A stretch of DNA of 64,000 nt, from NCBI GenBank assembly GCA_027943245.1, contig JANDJZ010000092.1:62001-126000 (forward strand), in the 5' to 3' direction. Below, piece by piece: positions 20,301-30,000 of this stretch. The position numbers were made by a program, and so were the translations under genes. This DNA comes from Acanthamoeba sp. SK_2022b (taxonomy: Eukaryota > Discosea > Longamoebia > Acanthamoebidae). The notes beneath the pieces are model-generated. The model did no database searches. It saw only the letters and a list, made by a program, of their open reading frames with translations, and was not told the DNA's origin. How positions within the stretch are numbered: position 1 is the first letter of the stretch; each line of letters starts with the position of its first letter.

Positions 20301-22638
20301 AAACCCCGTTGGCAACGTGGAATTTGAAGAGAGAGACTGAACCTGGGCTCATAGACCTCGCCGTCGGGATCGCCCCTCAGAATGTACGTGTCTGCTGCCT
20401 GGGCTGTGACAGAGAGAATGAGCGAGAGTGAGAGAGAGAGAGAGAGAGAGGAGAATACCCGAACGAAGGTTTTCAAAGTTGGGCATGCCCGAGTTGTCGT
20501 GGCTCAACACTTCGGCGTAACGCAGGAAAATAGTTGTCCCTCGCGGACCCTTCACTCGCAGCTTGCACCAGCCACTGCGGCCATCCATGTCAACCTACGC
20601 TCCACCACCATGCTCTTTTCGTAGTACGAGCTCTCTTACCTGAAGGTCTGTCCAAAGTCGAAGATCACGGTGTTGATCACGGGAGTCGAGCGTGAGACCG
20701 GAGCCATTACTTTCATGAAAACAGAATTAAAAATGTCAGAAAAAATTGCGTCGACCGGGAATCGAACCCGGGTCTAGTGCTTGGAAGGCACCAATGCTGC
20801 CACTATACCACCGACGCTTACTTGTTTTGCCACAAGCATCTAATATTTGCGCACACTATCAGGTGGAACGGGTGGGAGGTACCGTATGGGCGGGATCATC
20901 TGCGCGCTCAGCTTGCCCTGCGGCCCGGTAACCAATGACGCGTTGGGCCAGCTGCCCTTGAAGTGTGCACTGCTCCAGCCAGGCTGCTCGAGTCTGTTTG
21001 GTGTTGGTGAGCGACGCTGGTGGCTGGTGTCGCAAGGCCCCATCCTCTCCGACAGCGTGTAGAGGCTTCTGTTTGCTTTCTGCCCGTGGGTAGAGCGCGT
21101 ACCTGGCGTCGTAGATCTCGCCGTTGTACACGCTGTCGGAGAGGATGGGGCCTTGCGACACCAGCCACGAGCCGTCGCTCACCAGCACCGACTGCTGCTG
21201 TCCCGATGCCTTATTGACCCTCAACTCAAAGTATAGCGCTGGCTCGCCGCCTTCGCTTTGGCGGTACCTGCGAGCGTGTGCGCGTTGCGCCACTCCACGT
21301 GTGAGCAGTAGGCAGCCGCCTGCTCCAAGGGCTTGCCACGCACCATCCGCCACCAAGCATGACCCCTACAGCATTGAGGCCCGTTCTGTTCAGCAGACCA
21401 GTGACGTCGTGCGTAACATACAACACTCTGCGCACGTGACAGAAGTGAGTCCCAACCAGCTCAGCTGCCCCGTGGCCCGCACGATGGTTCGACGGCCCGT
21501 GCGGGGGTGACCACCATACCTGCGGGAGTAGTGCGTCCAGCCCGGATCAAGCTTGTTCTGTCCCACTTTGGCTCCGTTGAGGAAGAGCTCATGGTAACCC
21601 ACTCCACTGATCACCACGCTTGCGCTCGTGAACCCCTGCGGTACCGTGAACTCTGCGGACATTAACGCAAACACAAAATAGCGTTAATAGTCAATAGCAC
21701 GATTATGCCATTAACAGCCGTCCTAGCTCAGTCGGTAGAGCGCAAGACTCTTGATCTTGTGGTCGTGGGTTCGAGCCCCACGGTCGGCTACCTCTTTTTT
21801 TGTGGCTCCTTGCAGCAGCAGCAGCACCAAAGAGGGATGTTGTGTATGTACCTCGTCGCAACACGTTGCCGCCACCGATCCACTGCGGTGTGGTTGCCTG
21901 GTTGCCTTTGATGTTGGGGTTGGGCGGGGACGGCAAGAGGCCTGTGTGGAATGTTGCCATCTCGCTCCACTCCGACACCTCTCCCTTTTGGTCCCACCAG
22001 CGCACCTGCCACCCCCCCACCCCCCCACCACCACCCATGTCGTTGTGGCCCACCTGAAGAAGGCCAAGGGCGAAACCGGGGGGGGGGGGCAAGAAACGCC
22101 GTACCTGCCACTGATAGGGGGTGAGCGAGCGCAAGGCCTCGTGACCTTGGTAGCGCTGGTGGCCGACCTCGGCAGAAGCCACCCGACCACTGTCCCACAC
22201 CACCATAGCCGATTTGTCGGACGTCTCGTTGTTGGTCCACACGACGATCTGATAGGCTTCCTGCCTTGCCCCGCGCCTTGCCCATTCCCTCTTCTGAGAC
22301 GAGAAAGTGGAGGTCAAACATAAGCACAAGGGCCAATCTACAGAACGCCTTAATCGAAAACGCACAAGATCACCAACGTGGTGGTTGTCGTGGAAGGCCA
22401 GTTGCCAGAAGAAGCGTGGCTGCGGGTTGTCTACGCCCACCACGGGGCAAGGCAGGTACTCCACACGAAGTTGCGTCGGCCGTGGCAGCTCACCTGCCCG
22501 CACGCCACTAAGAAAAACGCGACGTCAAAGAAAGGCGAGAAACGAAGCAAGCACACCTGTATCGTGGGCGAGGCACATCGTTGTGCAGCCCGCCACCAGG
22601 CAGAGAACGAAAGTCAGAAGCGCTTCAGGCCGCGCCAT
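17351..22638 (-). CDS. Secreted GH78 alpha-L-rhamnosidase with C-terminal SUEL lectin domain, copy 1
   Basis: Starts at the ATG at 22638 with a signal peptide ([20 protein letters not shown]). About 25 exons encode roughly 1,100 residues. Order: N-terminal beta domains ([40 protein letters not shown]), rhamnosidase domain ([18 protein letters not shown]), and the (alpha/alpha)6 catalytic barrel with [16 protein letters not shown], which carries the conserved acidic residues of GH78, and [13 protein letters not shown] closing beta domain follows ([15 protein letters not shown]). At the C-terminus, [20 protein letters not shown] .. [20 protein letters not shown] .. FGDPCAGVVKML is a galactose/rhamnose-binding SUEL lectin domain. 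The likely role is release of rhamnose from plant or bacterial glycans outside the cell or in phagosomes. No disabling change was seen. Two tRNA genes lie in its introns, and one intron holds an inverted copy of its own exon. Confidence 0.85.
20423..20451 (+). repeat. AG microsatellite in an intron of GH78 copy 1
   Basis: Runs of GAGAGA between the exons ending [10 protein letters not shown] and starting [12 protein letters not shown]; absent in this form from copy 2. Confidence 0.8.
20747..20817 (-). tRNA. tRNA-Gly (anticodon TCC), inside an intron of GH78 copy 1
   Basis: 71 nt on the same strand as the host gene. Acceptor ends GCGTCGG/TCGACGC, D-arm GGTATAGTGGCAGC, anticodon arm GGTGC CTTCCAA GCACT (anticodon TCC), T-arm CCCGGGTTCGATTCCCGG. 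A run of six T follows directly downstream (20740-20745), a normal RNA polymerase III terminator. No intron. The corresponding intron of copy 2 contains a decayed version. Confidence 0.93.
20999..21190. repeat. Inverted duplication of an exon tail inside the adjacent intron of GH78 copy 1
   Basis: Bases 20999-21061 are a near-perfect inverse copy of about 21126-21190, which encodes [20 protein letters not shown] of the rhamnosidase exon. The exon ends at 21103, and the intron of about 109 nt reaches 20994, so more than half of the intron is this inverse copy. The transcript can fold into a hairpin of about 60 base pairs whose loop contains the 5' splice site. Copy 2 lacks the duplication. Confidence 0.85.
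21717..21789 (+). tRNA. tRNA-Lys (anticodon CTT), antisense inside an intron of GH78 copy 1
   Basis: 73 nt. D-arm GCTCAGTCGGTAGAGC, anticodon arm CAAGA CTCTTGA TCTTG (anticodon CTT), T-arm GTGGGTTCGAGCCCCAC, acceptor ends GCCGTCC/GGTCGGC with one mismatch. A T-run terminator follows at about 21794. It is transcribed opposite to the rhamnosidase. The matching intron of copy 2 holds the same tRNA in the same relative orientation. Confidence 0.93.
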
Positions 22639-22860
22639 GGTTCTGCTGTTGCTTGCTTGTCGTTCTGTTGTTGCTTGTTAAACGGGGGTTTATGGAATTC
22701 GCTTTACACCAGCGATGATGCTGGATGCTTCCCAAATCGTCGCTAGCACAGCGATTGGACAAGCGCTATCACCAATGGCGAATCAGAGGCCCAACTCGCG
22801 AGTTAGGCGAGTGAACGGACCGACACACTCTTGGCGAGACTGGGACAACGAAACTTGGTG
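22639..22860. promoter_or_regulatory. Gap between REV7 and GH78 copy 1 (presumed promoter of the latter)
   Basis: About 220 bases between the REV7 stop and the GH78 start, both on the minus strand. No clear TATA element was identified. Confidence 0.3.
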
Positions 22861-23899
22861 TCATGAGGCAAAGGTTTCTATGAACAGCTGCATCTTGTGG
22901 TTCGTGAGCAGGCCCGACTTGAGCGGTAGGATGGCGGCGCCCTCGCTTGACAGGTCGGTCTTTAGCCAGTGATCTCCTCCTGGAGAGAAGGTGGGTGAGA
23001 TGCTCCACCAGGCATTGACGAGTAGTCCCGGCCTGGGTGAGAGGTGAGGTACCTGGCATCGGCTCCTTCGTTTCCACCATGAGTGCCCAGGCGGAGCCTA
23101 ACGCACAAATCAGGAGGCCAATCGACGAATCGGCGAAGGAAACCAAGAGGGAATGGGACAAAAGCGCTACGTAGCGCTGGCCGTACCTTCGGGCAAGGGC
23201 AACTGGTAGGCCTCGGCCATGCTGATCTTGAGGAGGAAGGAGCAAAACTCCTTCTGCAGGTCCGTCGCGTCGTAGGTGATGACGTCCTCCTCGCCCAAGT
23301 CCACTTCAAACACGAATCGTTCTGCACCGCAGGGTTGTGAGATGGCCGCCAATCATAAAGGGAGCAGCATCAGCGACCAGAGCTGAATACCAATTGGCGT
23401 GCTCTTGTCGTCCATAATAAGGATCATCACTTTGTCGAGTGCATTCTGCGGCAAGAAAGCAGTCAGCACCGCAGCCCACCAAGTTGGCCAAATTGTGAGT
23501 TCTCGCGAGGAGTGCCGTACGCTGGCGAGGGGCGCCTTGAGAGAGGTTACAATACTGCAAATGTACTCATGCACTTGAGGCAGTCTGCTCATCTGCACTG
23601 GCGTGTCGTACTTCTTTCGTCGCGTGAACGACTCTGCGTGAGAGTAATTAATAATAATGAGCGTGAAAATAAAAATAATCATTAGTATCATGATGCTTAC
23701 CTCGGGGATAAACCTCACGGACGTACATGATTTGGTGGATAGCCACCTCCAAGAATTCAGCCAGAACGTCCGCGAACTCTGGGTGCAGACAGGTTAGAAA
23801 TCGCGATAGTGAACAAGATTAATGTTGTTGAGGGCCAACTTGGGTGAACTCACCCGATCTTGTCCACGTTGCAAAGAGTAATTCCTCTTCGGCCGCCAT
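22861..23899 (-). CDS. MAD2L2: REV7/MAD2L2 homologue (HORMA domain)
   Basis: Seven short exons with consistent phase: 23899-23854, 23778-23701, 23633-23521, 23445-about 23390, then exons near 23320, 23090 and 22980-22861. Key stretches are [20 protein letters not shown] then [46 protein letters not shown], and at the end [20 protein letters not shown]. All align in order with MAD2L2, including the REVYP and KY..PVQMS signatures and the C-terminal safety-belt strand. REV7 links REV3 and REV1 in translesion DNA polymerase zeta and acts in shieldin-type repair and anaphase control in other eukaryotes. It lies head to head with the UBR ligase gene, 133 bases apart. Confidence 0.9.
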
Positions 23900-24032
23900 G
23901 CTGTGTTCCCTCCCACGTCGTGGTAAGATGTTGGGCGCCGGTTCTTCGAAGAAAAGATTCGTTTCATCCTAGGATTTTTATTCTTTTTTATTTCCTTCAG
24001 CACTCAGAACACCCAGACCAAAGATACAGCAG
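23900..24032. promoter_or_regulatory. Divergent promoter region between REV7 and the UBR ligase
   Basis: Only 133 bases separate the two start codons on opposite strands. The half next to the ligase is T-rich (TTTTTATTCTTTTTTATTTC) and ends in a TTCAG that could also be the acceptor of a 5' UTR intron. Shared control is inferred. Confidence 0.5.
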
Positions 24033-27000
24033 ATGGAGAAGCAGGGAAGCGTCCAAGATGAGGAGCAGAGGAAGCTTCTCACATCGCTCCTCAACTCAGG
24101 ACCTGAAGCGGCCGCCAAGACGCTCAAGTCCAAGCTCACCGCTTCTCCTGCCAGCGCTGCGGGCCTTCTCCATGCATTCGTTCGATTTCTGTTTACGTCG
24201 AGCGATTCTATCAAAACAGAGACTGCTCTGGTGTACTGCCTTTGGTTGGCATGTGGCGGCACCAACCCCAACAGCGTCATTCAAAAGATCAAGACCAATT
24301 CTGCAGGCAAATCGAACGCGTGTGGGCGCGTATGGAAGAGCGGCGATCTCGCCTACAACTGCGCAGATTGCCAGTTCGATGACACTTGGTAAGACTCATA
24401 TATCCGACTGGTGACTACGAGAAATCATTTACTGTTTGTATTTTAGTTCATTTATATTAAATATTAAAATAATTAATTTTTCACCATTTCTCTTGTGTTG
24501 CAGTGCCATTTGCGTGGACTGCTTTCGTGCAGGCAACCACGAAGGTCACGATTTCTCTCTGATTCATGTTGGCGGAGGTTGCTGGTACGCTTCACCTCTC
24601 ACTCTTGCCCTGGGTTTCACAGCTGCTGACGCTTTTTCCTATCTAGCGACTGCGGAGACCCCCAGGCTTGGAAGCCACACGGCTTCTGCAAACACCACAA
24701 GGGTACAGCTCACAGAATGAGGTCAGCGGCGGAGGTGTCACCATCACTGACGCGCGCGCGGTGTGACTGTGCCGGCCCATAGGTGCTTCGGAGGACGACG
24801 ATCCGACGGAAACCCTGCCTATCTTGGTGAAAATGGCTTCGCACGTTACCTTTCGTTCTGTACTCAAGCATTGGTTGAGCCTTCTCGACAGGTTGAGGCT
24901 ACGAGTCCCCTTTGTCCCCCCCCCCTTCACCTCTGCAGACTCGCATGTCCTTCCTTGACCTGACCTGATGGACGTGTGCAGACTCGCTCAGCTGGAGCTC
25001 AACTCGGAAGAGAGAGAAGCCAAGGACGTTCATACCGAAGAGGACAGCAAACGAGAAGAGGAGGAATCGCACGAGGAGCAGGAGAAGTCGGCCAAGGCCG
25101 GCCTGATCCTCAACTGGCTCGCCAAGATGATCGAGCACTTTGGTGATGGCGTCCGGCGGGTGATGTGTGTGGAAATCGATGGCCTCAGTTGCGCCACCAC
25201 CACGCTCAAACGGCTGGCCATCAGGAAGAGGAGGTGGGCCAAGCCCGATGCGACCCAGGAGGGCCAGGCAGAGTTCGAAGCGGTCGACGTGGACGCCAGC
25301 GAAGACGTAAAGATGACCACGCTGCTGCTGGAGGTAGACTTCGTTCTACCCTCGGAGATCAGCAAGAGCATGAACAGCTTCTACTTCTCGCTCCTAGGCG
25401 ACGCTTTCTATAAGAGGAGGTTCGCCTTCTACTTCACCAAGAGCTACGTCTCCTTCATCGACCAGAAGCTGGAGAACGCCCTCACGCCCAAGACCGAAAA
25501 GGTGACGAGGCAGGCGAGACGAGGCGACTCCGAGAAATATGAAAACCTGCTCTCGCTCACCGTGCAGATCTTCACCGTCCCCAACATCGTGCCCGCGCTC
25601 GTGAGCGAGGGCCACCTGCTCGACATTCTCATCAGCAAGCTCCTGTCCGTGTTCAAGACCTACGTCTACAAAAGGACAGCCGCGCCAGGCTCAGCCGCTG
25701 AAGGTACACCCACGTGGGTGTTGTTCTTAAGCTATCTCCCTCCTTGGTGTTCTCATAATCTTCCTGGCCTCCACAGAGGAGCCGAGGCACGTCTACGTGC
25801 TGGACAGTGAATCCGAGGTCATGAAGAAGCGAGCCTACTGGCACCTCGTCTACGACCTGAGGAGCGTGCTGCAGATCAAGTCCGTGCCCAAATGGCTGGT
25901 CTACACGGCGGCTACCAAGTCGCCCACCTCCCGGCTGTTGGAGAAGCTGGTCGAGGTCTGTCTGTTGTTCCTGCTCTCGTTCTGCTCTCAGTCGGTCGAA
26001 TTCACCTTGTGCTCACTCGCATGGGGGTGTATAGGCCTGGGGTCTGCTGGCTGGGATGGACCGGAACCTGCGTGAAGCTCGCACGCACGTTGAGTTCGAG
26101 TCAGAACAGTGGCTCGACGCCTTCACCATGGAGATGCAACTGTACGCGATCATGACGGGAAATGTTCGCACTGCTTTTTCCCGCTCTGACTCTGATCTCC
26201 TTCTGGCAGCACCCCGATCATCTACTCGCTGTCGCAGGGCTTGTTGGATGTCGGCAACAAAAACGAAGCGGAAGGGGGCCAAACGGTGGGGGACGTCCGC
26301 AGAGTGGTGTCTGCGTTTACCTCAGCCATCGACGCTTGGTTCGCCGCCGAGCCGTCGCCGGACACGAAGACGGTCAGCTGGCCCACGGCCGTCGGAACCG
26401 AAGAGACGCGGGTTCTTGAGTATGACATCGCCACGCAGGGCGTGTCGCTGCATCTGCCCCTACACCGCGCTCTCGGCGGCGTGCTCGCCGAGGCGGGTAA
26501 GGAGTGGGGTCCGTCGCTGGTCGACCTGCTTCTGGTTAACGAAAAGCGCAACCAGCTGCTCCCCTTCGTCTCCGCTCTCCTCGAAGGCCCGCTTCGTGCG
26601 CAGGTTTGTGGAATGTGGAAGCTGCTGTCGTGTCGTTGGTCGTGTGGTTGCTGACATGTTTGGGCCCCAAACGCAGGTGCTTGCGGCGCAGGTCCGGAGC
26701 AATCTCTGGGTGCGCAACGGGCAAACGATGTCCCACAAGGTGTCGCTGCTCCACGAGAACGTGCAAACGTTCGAGGTGTTCGACTTTGATGTCGCGCTCA
26801 TGCAGAGCTGCGCCACGCTCTGCCGCTCGCTCGCCCGCTCCGGAGGCGTGCCCAACTTCTACGACTTCTTCGTCACCACCGTGGTCCACCGGTTCGGCTT
26901 GCACGACTTCTTCAACTGGAGCCCGACCGCACGACAAAGCCCCCGGGAGGGGGACCAGGAGGATGCGACGATTCTTCACCGGCTGGGGGCCTTCTTCCGC

Positions 27001-30000
27001 CTGAAGAGGGGGAGAGGCGAACCGCAGGCGGCGGAGGACGAGACAGACGCGGATGCCGCCGAGAACGACGACACTCAATTCAAGTGGATGCGCAAGGTTC
27101 CGCGTCAGCAGAAGCTGATGCTCGCCGAGCAGTGCCTCCGCCTGCTCATCATTCTCGCCAACGAGCGGGGCGTGGTAGGGAGGCACCCTGCGTCGAGCGA
27201 CGCCTTCCCGCGTCTGCATGACCACGACGCCCTGCATCGCCGCGACGGAGTACGCCGCCATCACATCCCCAACACCAAAGATGTCATGTGGCTCACTCCC
27301 TCCTGTTGTGGCGGCCAGAGCGCCGAGGAGAGGGACCGGGACTGCTTGGAGTACATCAAGCGGGAGATCATCCACCGACTCTGCGTCTCGCCGGCGACTC
27401 ACAGCCAGGTAGTCAAAGCCCTGCCCAGCCGCTTCACCAAGGCCGAGGGCGACGACAAGTCATACCTCGGTGCCGTCGACGGCATTCTGAAGGAGGTGGC
27501 GGTCTTCTACCGCCCAGGTAACATGCCCTCTTGTGTATTCCCTCTCCCCCGCCAGCGACCTCGTCTCAGCGCTGTTGTGTCGACATCACATCCGCAGAGG
27601 GCAAGAAGCAGGGCATGTTCCGGCTCAAGGACGACCTGTGGACGACGGCGTTCGACCCCTACTTCCCGCACTACAGCAAACAGAAGATCGAAAAGGCCTA
27701 CGAAAACTTCGCCGAGCAGTTCAAGAACAGGGTACCCCACCTGCCCGCATTCCCAGAAAGCCCCGACACGTGATGTTGATCTGGTTTTGTATTCTGTCTC
27801 CTTCTTGTAGAACCGTGGCTCGTCTCGTGCTGTCCCCATTGCGTGCCCGCGATTCAGACCCATCTCAGCTGCGTTTGAGAGTGGTAAGTCGACCTGGCCT
27901 CTTATCATGCGACCAATGATGTGCACGTTGGTACTTTTCCCTGACGGTGGCTCATCGGCCTTTTTTGCGTCGTGGGCGTTCGTTCAGGCGTGGCCGAGAT
28001 CCTGGCGTCGCCGTTCGTCTTCCGCATCGTCTTCAGCGTCCTCTACCAGGTGGTCCAGCAGAAGCGTCAGACCAAGCCGGCAAGCGCTCCGGGCAGTAAG
28101 TACGGCCAGGCCTCGGAGGTGCTCTTCAACGAGGCGCTGCACCTATTGCTGCTGGGCCTGCAGTGGCGCGCGACCAGCGACCACCAGCGCGAGGTAGTGA
28201 TGGGCGACGCTCACGAGCAGCATCGACCTGCGCTCCCCGCCGCCGACATGTTCGAGCTGCAGTTCAGCGATAGACCGGAGGACCTGGTCCCGAACCTGTG
28301 CCAACAGTTCGTGATCGGTCGGCCGGAAGCGGGCGGGGGAGAGCCTCGTCAGGACAACGACACGGAGGACGAGCCGAAGCACAAGGGCAAGGAGAAGGAG
28401 TCAGCCGAAGGCATGGACGTGGTGATCGACGCTGCAGTCGACGCGCCCGAAAGCATCCTCGGTTTCCTGGTGGAGCTGGCCGAGGAGGGCGAGGGCATGT
28501 TTGACGAACAACTCGACGCGCTTCGGACCATTCTCGGCCTGGCCGAGAAGTGCGATCAGAGCAGCGAGGCCGTTAGCATGCTCCGCGAGCTCAGGTACCG
28601 TCGTCTCGCGTGTGCACTGTTCTTGAGTGCCAACCAACCAACCAACCAACCAACCAACCAACCAACCAACCAACCAACCAACCAACCAACCAACCAACCA
28701 ACCACAACCAACCACCAACCAACCAACCAACCAACCAACAACGCAGGGCAAAGAGCGAAGAGCGAAAGCGAAGGAAGAGGGCGGCGCAGGAGCAAGGCGC
28801 CGAGCAGAGGGGCGACCGCGAGGAGGGGCGCGAGGGCGAGAGCCTGCGCGAGAGAAAGATGAGGGAGGCCAAGGAGCGGCAGAAGGCGATCATGGCCAAG
28901 TTCGCGATGCAGCAGAAGAAGGTCATGGAACAGTTCGAGAAGGAGAGCGAGAAGGAGGACAAGGGCAAGGAGAAGGAGAAGGGGGACGCCGTAGCGCCGA
29001 CAGCGGAGGACGCCGGCGAGGGCGGCGACGTGTGCGTGTTCTGCCGGGAGGGAGACTCGGACGAGAACCCGCTGTGCCTGATGGCCTTTGTTCAGCGCTC
29101 CAACCGCCTGGCACACGCCAAGCAGCAGAGCGGGCGCGTGTGGAAGAGGGAGCTGCGCAAGCGCTACTTTGGAGCAACGGACGATGACGAAGCGGCCCAG
29201 GGTCAATTCATCACCACCGGCGGCGGCGGCAAGTTGAAGAAGCGCAAGGCGAAGGAGAGCGACGACGCAAAGCCCGAAGAGGGCGCGCTGGAGGAAGTGC
29301 TGGAGAGCATGGATGTGGAGGACGAGGGAGTCGAAGACCTGGACGAGGACGAGGCCATAAGCCTGGACGATGCGCGCCGATTGGCTGAAGCGGACGAAGA
29401 GGAAGAAGCAGACGAGGAGGAAGAGGATTACGATGAAGACGAGGAGGACGGCAGCGAGGAAGATGCCGAGGAGATCTTCTTTGGCGAACCCGACAGGGTG
29501 GACGAGCTCATCGCCGAAGCAGGTCTCGAGGAGGGGGTGCGTCTCATTGCGTGTCTAATGTTAATTACAATTTAGAAATTTATTTTGTAATCTAATAATT
29601 AATTACTTGAAAAATTCTATTTCTTTATTTTGCACAGGAGGATGACGACGAGGATGACGAGGATGAGGAAGGCGACGAAGAATTTATCGGCCAGGAGCAA
29701 GTGCAGAACGCGGTGATGCAGCTGATCGAGGAGTACAATCGACAGAGAGCCGGCGTGGGCGAAGCCGAAGAACCGGTTCAGCACAGCGAGGAGGTCGCGC
29801 CGTCGTCGTCGTCGTCGTCGTCGTCGTCTGGCCCAGCAAAGCCGGCGAAGGAATCAGAGAAGAAGGTCGAGCCCAAGAAGCTGTTCTTTGCCCAGTGGCT
29901 TCGTACCCTGCACGAGACATCAGCGGTACCGCCTCTCTTTGCTTTGGCTGCCGTTTTGGTCGAAAGGTAGTCGGCACAGGGCGCGACGGCTGACTCTTTG

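Noticed and set aside
20859..21356. 165-codon frame reading straight through the intron of GH78 copy 1
   Set aside because: Comparison with copy 2 shows the intron border; read-through shifts the frame and loses the conserved LEQPGWSSA exon.
28631..28739. Possible CRISPR-like array
   Set aside because: Simple tetranucleotide repeat without spacers; none of the tandem repeats in the window has unique spacers, and the genome is eukaryotic.
28556..29206. Leu/Val-rich 216-codon minus-strand frame
   Set aside because: Reads through the intronic CCAA repeat and antisense to UBR exons.
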